This document shows, in pieces, positions 1-9,003 of a stretch of 64,000 bases of DNA. A program made the translations under genes and the position numbers. Position 1 is the first letter of the stretch; each line of letters opens with the position of its first letter. The stretch comes from Bog-756 sp963725275 (GTDB lineage: Bacteria > Actinomycetota > Acidimicrobiia > Acidimicrobiales > RAAP-2): the NCBI GenBank assembly GCA_963725275.1, contig CAVRXS010000005.1:846944-910943 (forward strand). Reading direction: 5' to 3'. The notes beneath the pieces are model-generated. The model searched no databases and was not told where the DNA came from. It saw only the letters and a list, made by a program, of their open reading frames with translations.

Positions 1-531
1 CGGTGCCTCGATCCGTAGCCTCAGTCCGTCATCGACCAGCTCCAGATCGGTGTCGATGGGTGGCTCCCCGGGCCGTAGCCCTCCGAGCGTTCGGCCGGCG
101 GCCCGCTCCACCAAGGCGTCCCGACGCTCGATCGTCCTCTTCGTCAATTCGGGCCGCATGAATTCCACCGGTGCCCGACCCTCGGCTGGCACATTGGCGG
201 TTACGAATATCAGTCCGCGGGTCCGCTCACCCAGAAGCGCGGCAACTTCTGGAATGACGAAGCCGGCTGACGAATGGCCGACGAGCACCACCTGGTCGAG
301 ACCAGCATCCTCGATCTGATCGCAGACCGCTCGCACCCAGTCGGCTCGGGTCACCTTGGCTAGATCAGCGGGTTTGTACCGTCGCCCGGGGAGGTCGACG
401 GCCAGCGACCCGTGCGCGAGGTGCTCCCGAACCCCGTCCCACATGACGGACGTGGTCATGTAGCCGTGGACCAGAACCAGCGTTGGGTGGCGTGTCGAGT
501 CAGCGAGGAGCACCCGATCAACGCTTCTCAT
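1..531 (-). CDS. Alpha/beta-fold hydrolase (partial, runs off left edge)
   Basis: Minus-strand reading frame open from an ATG at 531 to the window edge, 177 codons seen. An oxyanion-hole segment VHGYM lies near residues 21-25 and the nucleophile elbow GHSSAG at 85-90, with Ser87 the expected nucleophile. The elbow has Ala where most family members have Gly. This resembles the small esterases of the salicylate/methyl-ester type (EstC, SABP2 group) and is probably a cytosolic carboxylic-ester hydrolase. The acid and histidine residues lie off the edge or cannot be assigned. The start overlaps the last 14 bases of the acyl-CoA ligase on the same strand, so the two are probably co-translated and the hydrolase may act on the same substrate. 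Family is well supported; substrate is unknown. Confidence 0.8.
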   Translation of the reverse strand, partial: MRSVDRVLLADSTRHPTLVLVHGYMTTSVMWDGVREHLAHGSLAVDLPGRRYKPADLAKVTRADWVRAVCDQIEDAGLDQVVLVGHSSAGFVIPEVAALLGERTRGLIFVTANVPAEGRAPVEFMRPELTKRTIERRDALVERAAGRTLGGLRPGEPPIDTDLELVDDGLRLRIEAP

Positions 532-2170
532 AGGTCATGCCGGCGGCTTCGGCGTCCCACGTGGTCGGGGTGACACCCTCATCGCGCAGCTCGCGCTTGA
601 GGATCCGCCCCACCGGGCTTCGAGGAAGCTCGGCGCGGAATTCGATATAGCGTGGAAGCGCGAAGTAGGGCAGTCGTTCGGTGCACCATCGGAACAGATC
701 CTCGGGTTCGACCACGGCGCCCTCTTTTGTCGTGGCGGTCACCTTCAGGTCGTCCTCGGTGAACCGGCTTGGCACTGCATGAACCGCCACGTCCGCCAGT
801 CCGCCGTGGCTCATCAGCACCGCCTCCACCTCGAAGCTCGAGATGTTCTCACCCCTCCGCCGCAGATAGTCCGCCTTGCGGTCGACGAAGAAGAGGTATC
901 CGTCGCTGTCGATACGACCAATATCACCGGTGTGGTACCACCAGTTCCTGCTGGCCTCGACCGTTACCTCGGGACGGCCCCAGTAGCCCTCGAACATGAC
1001 GTGCGAGCGCTTGGGCCGCACGACCACCTCGCCCTCTGTCCCCCGGGGCACCTCTGCGTCATCGTCATCGAAGATTCGTACATCGAAGTACTCGTCGTTG
1101 ACAACGCCTGCGGCGTTGGGTTTGTTCGATATCCCTGGAGGTTGCCAGGATACGAGGCTGGCTTCGGTGACGCCGTACGCACCGCTAAAGGTCTGAACAC
1201 CGAAACGGCCTCGAATGACGTCGTCCACCTCTACGGGTAGCGGAGCAGCACCGATGAGGCGAAGTGTGCGATTTGCCTCGGGTTGACCGGAACGAGGCAT
1301 CTCGGGTCGATCGACGTCGTGGGCGAGCAGGTAGGCCATGGTGCCCAGGGTTGAGGTGATGGTCGCCCCCACACGGTTCATCTCCGGCCAGAAATTCGAG
1401 ACGGAGAACTTTCGGTAGATCGCGCCGCGGCCCCCGTACACCAGTGCCCCGGCCACCACGGTGGTGAGGGCATTGAAGTGGTACAAGGGGAGGGGAGTCC
1501 AGACCACGTCTTCGGCAGTGCGACGCCAGCAGATCCCGATCTGGCGTGCCAGGGCCTCGTGGTAGTTGTGGGTCAGCATGCAGCCCTTCGACGGGCCCGT
1601 GGTGCCTCCGGTGTAGATGAACGTGGCCAGGTCCGATGGCCGGATGGTCGCATCCGGTTCTCGCTCCTCGATTCCGATCAGGTCAGCCCACTTGTGGACG
1701 GCGATCCGTCCCAGATCCCTACGTTCGTCGCCACCGTCCTCGCCTTCGTCGTCGACGATGAGGACGTGGTCGAGATCGGGAAGGTCACCGGCAACGTCGA
1801 CGAGGCGATGTGCCAGACTGCGAGCGGCCACTACGACCGTTGCTCCACAGTCGGCGAGCTGGTGGCGTAGATATGAGCCCTTGTACGCGGTGTTGATGGG
1901 AACGGCGATACGACCGCCAAGCACGACCCCGGCCCAGGCCTCGACCGCCTCGGACGAATTCTCCAACAGTGTGGCGACTCGGTCGTGGTTTGCCGAACCG
2001 AACTCGTCCAGCGCGCTTGCCAGACGCCAGCCGCTCCGGACGATCTCTGATGCGCTCAGGGTGGTGCCATTGACATCCAGGTATTCGCCGTCGGGATCGT
2101 CGGCGAGGCGTTGGGCGAACAAGTCCGGAATTGTGGACCGCTCGCTGTTCTTCCAGACCTGATCGACCAC
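518..2170 (-). CDS. AMP-dependent acyl-CoA synthetase (FadD/CaiC-like)
   Basis: ANL-superfamily adenylating enzyme that would activate a carboxylic acid to an acyl-AMP and then an acyl-CoA. All core motifs are visible in order: the phosphate loop YTGGTTGPSKG, the acyl site YGVTEAS, the hinge region YHTGDIGRIDSDGY followed by DRKADYLRRRGENIS, and the C-terminal PRSPVGRILKREL. In that last motif the usual catalytic lysine (GK) is arginine (GR), with a lysine three residues later. The GTG at 2170 is chosen because AGAAGGGA lies about nine bases upstream and family similarity begins just after it. An ATG at 2233 and a longer frame to 2308 are alternatives. The gene is coupled to the downstream hydrolase and sits next to a GntR regulator. 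Substrate not predictable; crotonobetaine/carnitine-CoA-ligase-like members are the closest type by eye. Confidence 0.9.
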   Translation of the reverse strand: MVDQVWKNSERSTIPDLFAQRLADDPDGEYLDVNGTTLSASEIVRSGWRLASALDEFGSANHDRVATLLENSSEAVEAWAGVVLGGRIAVPINTAYKGSYLRHQLADCGATVVVAARSLAHRLVDVAGDLPDLDHVLIVDDEGEDGGDERRDLGRIAVHKWADLIGIEEREPDATIRPSDLATFIYTGGTTGPSKGCMLTHNYHEALARQIGICWRRTAEDVVWTPLPLYHFNALTTVVAGALVYGGRGAIYRKFSVSNFWPEMNRVGATITSTLGTMAYLLAHDVDRPEMPRSGQPEANRTLRLIGAAPLPVEVDDVIRGRFGVQTFSGAYGVTEASLVSWQPPGISNKPNAAGVVNDEYFDVRIFDDDDAEVPRGTEGEVVVRPKRSHVMFEGYWGRPEVTVEASRNWWYHTGDIGRIDSDGYLFFVDRKADYLRRRGENISSFEVEAVLMSHGGLADVAVHAVPSRFTEDDLKVTATTKEGAVVEPEDLFRWCTERLPYFALPRYIEFRAELPRSPVGRILKRELRDEGVTPTTWDAEAAGMTYEKR

Positions 2171-2380
2171 CTGTTCGGGTCCCTTCTGTCGGTTCCGCGA
2201 TCGCCGCCCTCTCTGGCGATCCCTCAAGTTCATATAATGTACAGTCGCTGTTGGCGAAGCTGAACGGCAGCGTTGGTGCACGAGGAAGCCACCCCTGAGC
2301 CGGAGCACGCGATCTCGATCCGGTGACTCGTTCCGTTCGCAACGACCGCGTCGGTCTCGGACGCGTCGTGGGCGGGGTAG

Positions 2381-3115
2381 TCAGGCCGGGATTACTGCCG
2401 AGCCGAACAGAGAACGCTCGTCGAAGAGCTGAGTCACCAGGTTACCCAGGCGCCTCATCATCTTGACGCACTCGGCGGATGCTCTCTCCCCGTCGTTCTT
2501 CTGCATGGCCCGAACGATGGAAGCCAACCCTCGTCTCTCCACGTCCACCGCACCGGGGACCAATTCGAAGAAGTTACCTGGAACCAGGGCCGGCATGGCA
2601 CGTAATGCCACCGTGATCCGAGGTGAGGCGGCAGCTCTCACGATCGAACTGTAGAAATCGATGGACAGCTGTTGCAGTTGACTGGGGTCATCCGTATCGG
2701 CAAAGGCCTGTTGGATGCTGCTCAGTTGCCCCGGGAGATCCCCGTTTCCACGAGCGAGCGCTCGCGTAGCGGCAAACCCATAGATCAAACCGAGTAGGTC
2801 ATAGTGATCGCGGATCGATTGCTCATCGAGCGCGTTGATGAATGCTCCCCGGTGCATCTCGATGGTCACCCAGCCCTCGCGCTCCAAGGCGATGAGCGCC
2901 TCCCGGACGGGGATCCGGCTCACACCCAGTTCGTGCGCGATGGCGTCCTGCGGGACTCGCATCCCGGGGTGCAGCTCGCCCTCGAAAATCAGCGATCGGA
3001 TGTGTAGCGCGATGTGCTCGGCACTGCTCGTGCGCACGAGTTTCTTCCCATGCCCGGCTGCCAGGGATTTCGAGGTCCGCCCGTTGGAGTTGGCAGAGGG
3101 ATTGGCCACATGCAT
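2381..3115 (-). CDS. GntR-family (FadR/FCD type) transcriptional regulator
   Basis: A 244-residue regulator. After a short polar tail, a winged helix-turn-helix covers roughly residues 28-95 (DAIAHELGVSRIPVREAL is the recognition region), followed by an all-helical FCD-like ligand domain with an RDHYDLLGLIYG segment typical of the family. FCD regulators usually bind acyl-CoAs or small organic acids and repress neighbouring catabolic genes. Here the gene lies upstream of the acyl-CoA ligase on the same strand and divergent from the crotonase gene, so either could be its target. ATG 3115 is the longest start. A GTG at 3109 sits six bases after a TAAGAT hexamer and would fit a leaderless mRNA. 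Confidence 0.88.
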   Translation of the reverse strand: MHVANPSANSNGRTSKSLAAGHGKKLVRTSSAEHIALHIRSLIFEGELHPGMRVPQDAIAHELGVSRIPVREALIALEREGWVTIEMHRGAFINALDEQSIRDHYDLLGLIYGFAATRALARGNGDLPGQLSSIQQAFADTDDPSQLQQLSIDFYSSIVRAAASPRITVALRAMPALVPGNFFELVPGAVDVERRGLASIVRAMQKNDGERASAECVKMMRRLGNLVTQLFDERSLFGSAVIPA

Positions 3116-3123
3116 ATCTTATA
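3107..3123 (-). promoter_or_regulatory. Possible leaderless promoter of the GntR gene
   Basis: Minus-strand TATAAGAT (3123-3116) contains a TANNNT -10 hexamer (TAAGAT, 3121-3116). It is followed after six bases by GTG (3109), the geometry of actinobacterial leaderless transcripts. No convincing -35 box was found. Inference from spacing only. Confidence 0.35.
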
Positions 3124-3400
3124 GGATCCGGAGCGCAACTCGATTCTCTGACTGTTCGACGTTACGGGTGGGTCGCATGGTGCTCGTAGTCCCCGTGCTC
3201 TGGGCGCGTTGGTCACGGAGCGTCTCCGTACTGCTCCGAGCACCCGGCGACAGAGCCGCTCGGTTAGTGGCTAGCGCCCATCCCGATCCACAACACGGAA
3301 CGATTGTCAGACCGTTGTACGCGGCGAGTCCGGCGTGAACCTGCGCTCGTCTGCTGCGACATTGTGCGAAGCGACCACCCCTCACAGAAGGTAGAAAGCC

Positions 3401-4180
3401 ATGACTGACAAGGTTCTTTTGGAGGTCAGCGGTCCCGTCGCCGTGATCACCAACAACAATCCGGAGAAACGGAATGCGTTCGACGACGATATGGACGTGC
3501 GCCTGTTCGAGATCCTGGCCGAGCTCAAGGAGCGTCGGGACGTGAGAGCAGTCATTTGGCGGGGCGAAGGACAGGCGTGGTCTTCGGGCAGAGATGTTTC
3601 GGTCATCGGCACCAATGTCACCGGACTCACGCATCACGAACTGATGTCCCGTGGGCATGAAGGCATTCTCCAGATCTTCGACCTCGACGTACCGATCATC
3701 GTGGCGCTACACGGGTGGGCGATCGGGGGATCGTTCCAGCGTGCACTTCTGTGTGACATCCGAATTGCCGCAGAAGGATCGAGACTCATGCTTCCCGAGG
3801 TCGGCTATGGCGTCATCCCTGACACTGGTGGAGTGGGGCGGCTCTACCAGATCTGCGGTTCCGGAGTGGTGAGTGATCTTGTCCTCACCGGACGTCCCAT
3901 GAGCGCCGAGGAGGCATTTGCCCACGGAATCATTTCGAGGGTCGTCGCTCCTGAGGAACTCGACGAAACGGCATTGGAGATGGCGAACAAGATCGCGGCC
4001 GCACCGGCGGTGACTGTGAAAATGGCACGCCGAGTGCTCCAGAACTTGAGCCAGTCGCAGATTCGGTCTTCGATGGACGACGAATTGATCTATCAGACGT
4101 TCGTCAACAAGTCGGTTGACATAGCAGAGAAGAAGGCGGCGGCAGCTGAAGGTCGCACACCGCACTACAGAGGGAGTTGA
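3401..4180 (+). CDS. Enoyl-CoA hydratase/isomerase (crotonase family)
   Basis: A 259-residue crotonase-fold protein, full length for the family, which would add water to or isomerise an enoyl-CoA. The oxyanion-hole segments are SSGRDVS near residue 65 and GWAIGGSFQRALLCD near 105-120. Against classical hydratases the first catalytic glutamate (GGCEL) is replaced by Gln in GGSFQ, whereas the second (LPEVGYG) is kept. That suggests isomerase or other CoA chemistry rather than plain hydration. The ATG is preceded by AGAAGG at good spacing. The gene overlaps the next one by four bases (TTGA), so it forms an operon with the dienoyl-CoA-reductase-like SDR. Confidence 0.88.
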   Translation: MTDKVLLEVSGPVAVITNNNPEKRNAFDDDMDVRLFEILAELKERRDVRAVIWRGEGQAWSSGRDVSVIGTNVTGLTHHELMSRGHEGILQIFDLDVPIIVALHGWAIGGSFQRALLCDIRIAAEGSRLMLPEVGYGVIPDTGGVGRLYQICGSGVVSDLVLTGRPMSAEEAFAHGIISRVVAPEELDETALEMANKIAAAPAVTVKMARRVLQNLSQSQIRSSMDDELIYQTFVNKSVDIAEKKAAAAEGRTPHYRGS

Positions 4181-5076
4181 CGTTGACCGAGGAAATTGGA
4201 CTTCGTGAACCACCTCCGGCGGGGAGCGCCGCGTTGCCAGCCGGCACCTTTTCCGATGTGTGCGTTTTCATCACCGGAGGTGGAACGGGCCTCGGAAAGG
4301 CAATTGGCGCCGAATTCGCCCGCCTCGGAGCCGACCTGGTGATTGCCAGCCGCAAGTCAGAGCACCTCGATATCGGAAAGGAGGCCGCTGAGGCGCTCGG
4401 AGCTCGGGTGCTGGCCGTCACCTGTGATATTCGGGAACCGGGTCAGATCAGCGCTGCTTTTGATGCGGCGACATCGACGTTCGGGCTACCGGATGTGCTC
4501 ATCAACAATGCGGCGGCCAACTTCCCAGTTCCGGCGGAGGACATGTCACCTAACGCGTGGCGGACGGTCGTCGATATCACTCTCAACGGCACGTACTTCT
4601 GCGCTCGTGAGTTCGCCCGCCGCCACCTCGACACGGCTGCCGCTGGCTCGATCATCAATATCGGGGCGTCGTACGCGTGGACGGGGGGTCCCGGCTTTGC
4701 CCACTCGGCAGCGGCCAAGGCGGGTGTGAAAAACATGGTGGAAACGCTCGCCGTCGAGTGGGGGCCGTTCGGCATTCAGGTGAACGGCCTTGTGCCCGGA
4801 CTCTTTCCTCATGAAGACATGACCGCGGATATCGCGGGAAATCTGGATAGGACGAGCGACAAGGGCGCATGTCAACCAGCCCTACGAGTCGGCCGGCTCC
4901 GAGAACTCGGTTGGGCGGCAACATTTCTTGCGTCGCCGTATGCGCGGTTCATCTCCGGCCACACTCTGGTGGTGGACGGCGCGAACTGGCAACGTCGCAC
5001 GCTGACCAATCCTTCGGTAGTGACGGTCAGGGACCAGATGGGGCTGGGCGCGTTCGATATGGATCCCGCCAAGTAG
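4177..5076 (+). CDS. SDR oxidoreductase, 2,4-dienoyl-CoA reductase type
   Basis: A 299-residue short-chain dehydrogenase/reductase. The Rossmann motif TGGGTGLG is near residue 32 and the NNAA segment (INNAAANF) near 110. The usual YxxxK is replaced by SAAAK in HSAAAKAGVKN, followed by LAVEWGP. The missing tyrosine and the AxAKAGV-LAVEWGP block are characteristic of 2,4-dienoyl-CoA reductases (DECR/PDCR type), which reduce conjugated dienoyl-CoAs with NADPH. A TTG start at 4177 is used, overlapping the crotonase stop, with AGAGGGAG just upstream. Together with the crotonase it would process unsaturated acyl-CoAs. The exact substrate is unknown. Confidence 0.85.
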   Translation: MTLTEEIGLREPPPAGSAALPAGTFSDVCVFITGGGTGLGKAIGAEFARLGADLVIASRKSEHLDIGKEAAEALGARVLAVTCDIREPGQISAAFDAATSTFGLPDVLINNAAANFPVPAEDMSPNAWRTVVDITLNGTYFCAREFARRHLDTAAAGSIINIGASYAWTGGPGFAHSAAAKAGVKNMVETLAVEWGPFGIQVNGLVPGLFPHEDMTADIAGNLDRTSDKGACQPALRVGRLRELGWAATFLASPYARFISGHTLVVDGANWQRRTLTNPSVVTVRDQMGLGAFDMDPAK

Positions 5077-5255
5077 GGGATTGTCCGACCTCGCAGTTCG
5101 ATCGCAAGATCTGATTCGACACGATCAGATTCGGACCCGGTCCAGTGATGGTGGTTGCTCGGTATCATGGACCGGATGATCCGATCCGCCGTTCCTCCGA
5201 GTGCAGCGTCCACTGATTGCCGGGTGAATAGGTTCTGGTCGATGGATGGCAGCGG

Positions 5256-5954
5256 ATGGGCAGCAACCGACCTGCGTCCGCACTGCCGGACGGACTGAGC
5301 ATGAGTTCCACCCGTTCCGGCGCCGCCCGGAGGCGCGACCTGGCCAGCCTCATCGCACCCTCGTGCACAGCCCTGCTGGTACAGGAGATGCAGGAGGGCG
5401 TCGTGGGTGCAGCGTCAGGTCTTCCCAGTCTGGCCGCCGCCGGCGTCAGCATCGCGCTCACCGAGCATGTGGCCGCACTCGTGCATGCGGGACGTGAAGC
5501 AGGCGCAAGGGTGGTGCACTGCACCGCGGAGAACCTGCCCGGTGGGTTTGGCACCAACCGGAACGCCCGGCTTTTCGAAGGAGCAAGAAGGGCGGGGATG
5601 GAGAACCTTCCGGGAACCCCATCCGTCCGGCCTGTTGCTGAGCTCGAGCCTGAGCCCGGCGACGTGGTGCTCCCCCGATACCACGGGTTGAGCCCCATGA
5701 CTGGCTCTGCTCTCGACAGCCTTCTTCGTAACGCAGGGGTGTCGACTGTGGTGATAGCGGGGGTATCCCTCAACGTGGCAATACCGAATCTCGTGTTCGA
5801 TGCCGTAAATCGCTCCTACCAGGTCGTGGTGGTATCTGACGCTGTGGTCGGCGTTCCTGTCGAATACGGCGTTCAGGTGGTCGCCCACACCTTGTCGCTG
5901 ATTGCCACCCTGGCTTCGACCGACGAGGTCGTGGATGCCTGGGAAAACCGGTGA
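5256..5954 (+). CDS. Isochorismatase-like protein with altered catalytic residues
   Basis: A 232-residue protein with the isochorismatase fold, annotated in many actinobacteria as cysteine hydrolase. The three catalytic positions look changed: the first Asp segment (usually DMQ) reads LLVQEMQEG, the lysine segment reads LPRYHGLSPM, and the cysteine position in the GVxxxxC block reads GVSLNVAIPN, so no Asp-Lys-Cys triad is evident. Other fold positions (VVVSDAVVG near the end) are normal. It may be a divergent enzyme, or a non-catalytic binding protein. ATG 5256 is the longest start; ATG 5301 is equally possible because neither has a clear ribosome-binding site. Confidence 0.8.
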   Translation: MGSNRPASALPDGLSMSSTRSGAARRRDLASLIAPSCTALLVQEMQEGVVGAASGLPSLAAAGVSIALTEHVAALVHAGREAGARVVHCTAENLPGGFGTNRNARLFEGARRAGMENLPGTPSVRPVAELEPEPGDVVLPRYHGLSPMTGSALDSLLRNAGVSTVVIAGVSLNVAIPNLVFDAVNRSYQVVVVSDAVVGVPVEYGVQVVAHTLSLIATLASTDEVVDAWENR

Positions 5955-6095
5955 CCGAGGTCGGTACCAGCTCGGGCGATCTCCGGGATCGACGAATACT
6001 GGTCGCCTGAGCGTCGTCCGGGGGTGGCCGGTCGATCGCCCCTAGTCCTCACGATGTCGCCCGCTTCGTCTTTCCTGCCGGCCGCCGCCGGGTTC

Positions 6096-6123
6096 TTGAC
6101 AAATCGAAACCATATTCTACTAT
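6096..6123 (+). promoter_or_regulatory. Sigma-70-type promoter for the amidohydrolase at 6222
   Basis: TTGACA (6096-6101), 16-base spacer, TACTAT (6118-6123). The -10 box equals one half of the palindrome found upstream of three other units in this window (ATAGTA..TACTAT), so the same regulator might touch it, but no second half-site is present. The predicted transcript has a leader of about 90 bases. Confidence 0.6.
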
Positions 6124-6221
6124 CGCCCCACCGCGGGCCCGATGGCCCTGCCGCCGAGTGCCGTCTGCTCTGGACAGCCTCGGGTGAACGGAACGACGAC
6201 GATGCTAAGGAAACCACGCCA

Positions 6222-7100
6222 ATGAGCATGCCCTCCGATGTGGGAATAGTGGACACGATGCTGGGATTTCCCAGTCCCGATATGAAAGAGCTCTATCGCT
6301 TCATCACCCGCCAAACCAAGGACACCCAATCCAGGGAAGAGTTCTCCTTTCCTGTGGAATACATGTTCAAGGACGTGCCGGAGCATGAGCTAGAAGGGTC
6401 GAACGATCCGGTCGGCGTGACCCTGAGGGAGATGGATCTCTGGGGTATCGAGCGCGGCATGATCGGTGTCGGTGATCCGACGGGCACAGGGGCGAAAGCG
6501 ATCAAGGCGCATCCCGACCGCTTCATCCCTTCGGCTTCGACCGATCCCAATGACGGGATGAAGGGCATTGCCGAACTGGTGCGGGCCTACGAGACGTGGG
6601 GAATCCGAGCCGCAGGCGTGTTTCCGGCTGGAACATTTCCGCAGGTCCCCATCAACGACAAGAAGATGTATCCGGTCTACGCCAAGTGCGTGGAGCTTGG
6701 AATCCCCCTCTTCTGTTGTGCGGGCATTCCAGGTCCGCGCCTCAAGGCGGCCTGCCAGCACGTCGAGTTGATCGACGAGGTGATGTACGACTTTCCAGAC
6801 CTCATCTTCGTCACCCGTCACGGCTGCGAGCCCTGGACCGAGCTCGCAGTGAAGCTGATGCTCAAGTGGCCCGGTCTCCACTATTCGACGAGTGCTTTCG
6901 CGCCCAAGTACTACCCGCGCGAGATCATCGACTACGCGAACACTCGCGGGGCTGAGAAGATCATCTATGCCGGGTACTTCCCGATGGGCCTTTCGTTGCA
7001 GCGCATCATGACCGAACTGCCGAACGTGAGGTTCAAGGAGGAGGTGTGGCCCAAGTTCCTGAGGAACAACGCGCTACGCGTCCTCGGGCTGGACGGCTGA
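6222..7100 (+). CDS. Amidohydrolase-family (PF04909) protein, type A
   Basis: A TIM-barrel amidohydrolase-fold protein of 292 residues from ATG 6222, chosen for the AAGGA about ten bases upstream. An in-frame extension to 6024 has no support. The family contains metal-dependent decarboxylases and hydrolases such as ACMSD and gamma-resorcylate decarboxylase. The usual N-terminal HxH metal motif is absent (the segment reads VDTMLGFPS). A later histidine is kept in TRHGCEPW, and the C-terminal part has YANTRGAEKI and YAGYFPMGL. It is a clear paralogue of the protein at 30739, with long identical blocks such as LAVKLMLKWPGL and SAFAPKYYP. It has its own promoter. Fold assignment is firm; reaction unknown. 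Confidence 0.85.
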   Translation: MSMPSDVGIVDTMLGFPSPDMKELYRFITRQTKDTQSREEFSFPVEYMFKDVPEHELEGSNDPVGVTLREMDLWGIERGMIGVGDPTGTGAKAIKAHPDRFIPSASTDPNDGMKGIAELVRAYETWGIRAAGVFPAGTFPQVPINDKKMYPVYAKCVELGIPLFCCAGIPGPRLKAACQHVELIDEVMYDFPDLIFVTRHGCEPWTELAVKLMLKWPGLHYSTSAFAPKYYPREIIDYANTRGAEKIIYAGYFPMGLSLQRIMTELPNVRFKEEVWPKFLRNNALRVLGLDG

Positions 7101-7102
7101 AC

Positions 7103-7708
7103 TGTCTCGAATGGGCCATCCGTAGAGTCGCGGCCAAAGCTCGGAGAAGGGGCGTGGGCTACGGGTTCGATGTGTCCGCCAGCGTCTCGGCCCGACAACT
7201 CGAGCACGACCGGCTCATCGACGACGTCCGCGCCGCCCTGCGGATATCCGGTTCCCCCACGTCGTCGCTGACCCTCGAGGTCACGGAGACCACCATCATG
7301 AAGAGCGTGGCCGCCGTGGTTCCCCGTTTGGCCGCTCTCAAGGCCACGGGCGTCCACATTGCCATCGACGATTTCGGAACTGGCTACTCGTCGCTCGCCT
7401 ACCTCCAGCAACTCCCAGTCGACACGCTCAAGATCGACCGGTCGTTCAGTTCCTCGATGGCCGACTCACCTGAGTCCGGCGCTCTGCTCCGTACGCTGGT
7501 CCAGCTGGGCAAGGCGCTGGGTCCCGAGACCGTGGCCAAGGGCATCGAGGAGTGTGCACAGTACTCCCAGCTCGAGCGCGAACACTGCGACAGCGGGCAG
7601 GGCTACCTCTACGCTCGCCCGCTCGACGTAGATTCTGTGCAGACGTTCCTGGCAGCCCGGCAGAGCGGCCGTGTTCCGGCCAACGGATCGGCGGATCTCC
7701 GTCCCTAG
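7103..7708 (+). pseudogene. 5'-truncated EAL-domain (cyclic-di-GMP phosphodiesterase) remnant
   Basis: Codons from 7103 encode the second half of an EAL domain: SARQL, LTLEVTET, the metal/loop-6 segment IAIDDFGTGYSSL, LKIDRSF, VAKGIE and GQGYLYARPL. The N-terminal strand with the ExLxR signature and any sensor or GGDEF part is missing, and the similarity begins immediately after the amidohydrolase stop. No good start codon lies inside the conserved part; the ATG at 7046 would overlap the upstream gene in a shadow frame. It is therefore read as a fossil left by a deletion or insertion that joined the amidohydrolase to this sequence. A truncated protein could still be made, but lacking essential active-site residues it should be inactive. 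Confidence 0.75.
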
Positions 7709-7894
7709 GTTCTGATCACAGGCCGCCACCAGGTTCATTTGCGTAGATAGACGGCAACCCCACATCGACCTATCACGCAACGTCCCATCCGACCGTCCTG
7801 GACACTGTCTCATCATGCGAGATCCTCGTTGGATCCCACCGTCGGGACGAGAGATGTATCGGCATTTCCCTCCTGGCTTTCGTCAAGCGCTGGC

Positions 7895-8707
7895 TCACGT
7901 GAAGTCGGATCCGCCGTCGACATTCAAATTGGCGCCTGTGATGTAGCTGTTCTTCTGGGAACAGAGAAAGGCAACGATGGGCCCGATCTCGCTGGGATCT
8001 GCAGCGCGGCCCAAATGGGCCGGATGACCGAAGTCCTCACGGATGACGCGCATCACGTCGACGAGGTCGTCGGGATTTACATCGCGTTCGGATGGCAGGG
8101 ACTGGAGGTACTTCCTCATCCCGTCCGAGAGAAAAGATCCCGGAGACACCGTGTTGACCAGGATTCCGTCAGGGGCCAACGAGGCGGATAGGTTCTTGCT
8201 CATGCTGGTCAGCGCTGCCTTGGCGGCTGTATAAGCCACAAGTTCCACTGATTGACGCTTGGTTGAGTGCGCAGAGATGTTGACGATTCGTGCCCACTCA
8301 GCGGAACGCATCAGCGGAAGCGCGACCCGTACACACCGGACGGCGGCGAGCAGTCCAATGTCCAGGGTCGCGTTCCACTCGCCATCGTCGAGCTCTTCGA
8401 AGCGCCCGATGCCGACGTCCACGGGACCGGCCGCGTTGACGAGGATATTGAGGCCTCCCCACCTCTCTCCGACACCACGGAATGCCCCGTTGACGTCTTC
8501 AGGAGTCGTGAGATCGGTCTGAGTCCCGATTGCATCGGGCGCTCCCACACTGAAGAGCGACTCGACGGTTTCATCGAGCGCCGATCGGCTTCGACCGAGC
8601 ACGGCGACCCGGGCACCTTCCGCGGCCAGGGTTTCGGCCGCTGCCCGACCCATACCCTTCGATCCTCCTGCGACAACAGCAACGGCATGATCGAGCCCGA
8701 GATCCAT
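7895..8707 (-). CDS. SDR-family oxidoreductase
   Basis: A 270-residue classical short-chain dehydrogenase with the cofactor loop AGGSKGMG near residues 13-20, NAAG near 90, a catalytic serine in NISAHS, YTAAK at the active site and a C-terminal GANLNVDGG. All catalytic residues are present, so it should be an active NAD(P)H-dependent alcohol/ketone enzyme. ATG 8707 has GAGGAA six bases upstream. It is transcribed toward the EAL remnant and away from the TetR-linked island. The 369 bases to 9076 contain only the operator/promoter at 9004-9023. Confidence 0.9.
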   Translation of the reverse strand: MDLGLDHAVAVVAGGSKGMGRAAAETLAAEGARVAVLGRSRSALDETVESLFSVGAPDAIGTQTDLTTPEDVNGAFRGVGERWGGLNILVNAAGPVDVGIGRFEELDDGEWNATLDIGLLAAVRCVRVALPLMRSAEWARIVNISAHSTKRQSVELVAYTAAKAALTSMSKNLSASLAPDGILVNTVSPGSFLSDGMRKYLQSLPSERDVNPDDLVDVMRVIREDFGHPAHLGRAADPSEIGPIVAFLCSQKNSYITGANLNVDGGSDFT

Positions 8708-9003
8708 GGTTCATTCCTCGCAGACGGTGTCAGCTCGAGCAGGGTAGTGGACTATGGTCATCTGCGCGATCCATGGAGGATCCCGCACTGCCTCATCGTC
8801 GCAGCATTGCCGGATCCGCCAAGGAACGAACTAGAGAGACGTCAGGTTTCTGGCACGACCACAACCATGCCGAACCTCGTCTGCTGCTCTGGCGCCGGCT
8901 CCTTGGATGGGGCAGGTCACTCGAAGGCATGCTCTAGGGCGCACTGCTGTCCGGCCGGTTGTCTGGGCGCCCTCAGGGCACAGTGGTGCACGATGGCGCC
9001 TCA

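Noticed and set aside
3105..3123. Apparent palindrome around ATGCAT as a GntR operator
   Set aside because: Symmetry breaks one base outside ATGCAT; too short to support an operator.
6024..6221. 66-codon N-terminal extension of the amidohydrolase
   Set aside because: It would precede the TTGACA/TACTAT promoter; the start at 6222 has a ribosome-binding site and matches the paralogue.
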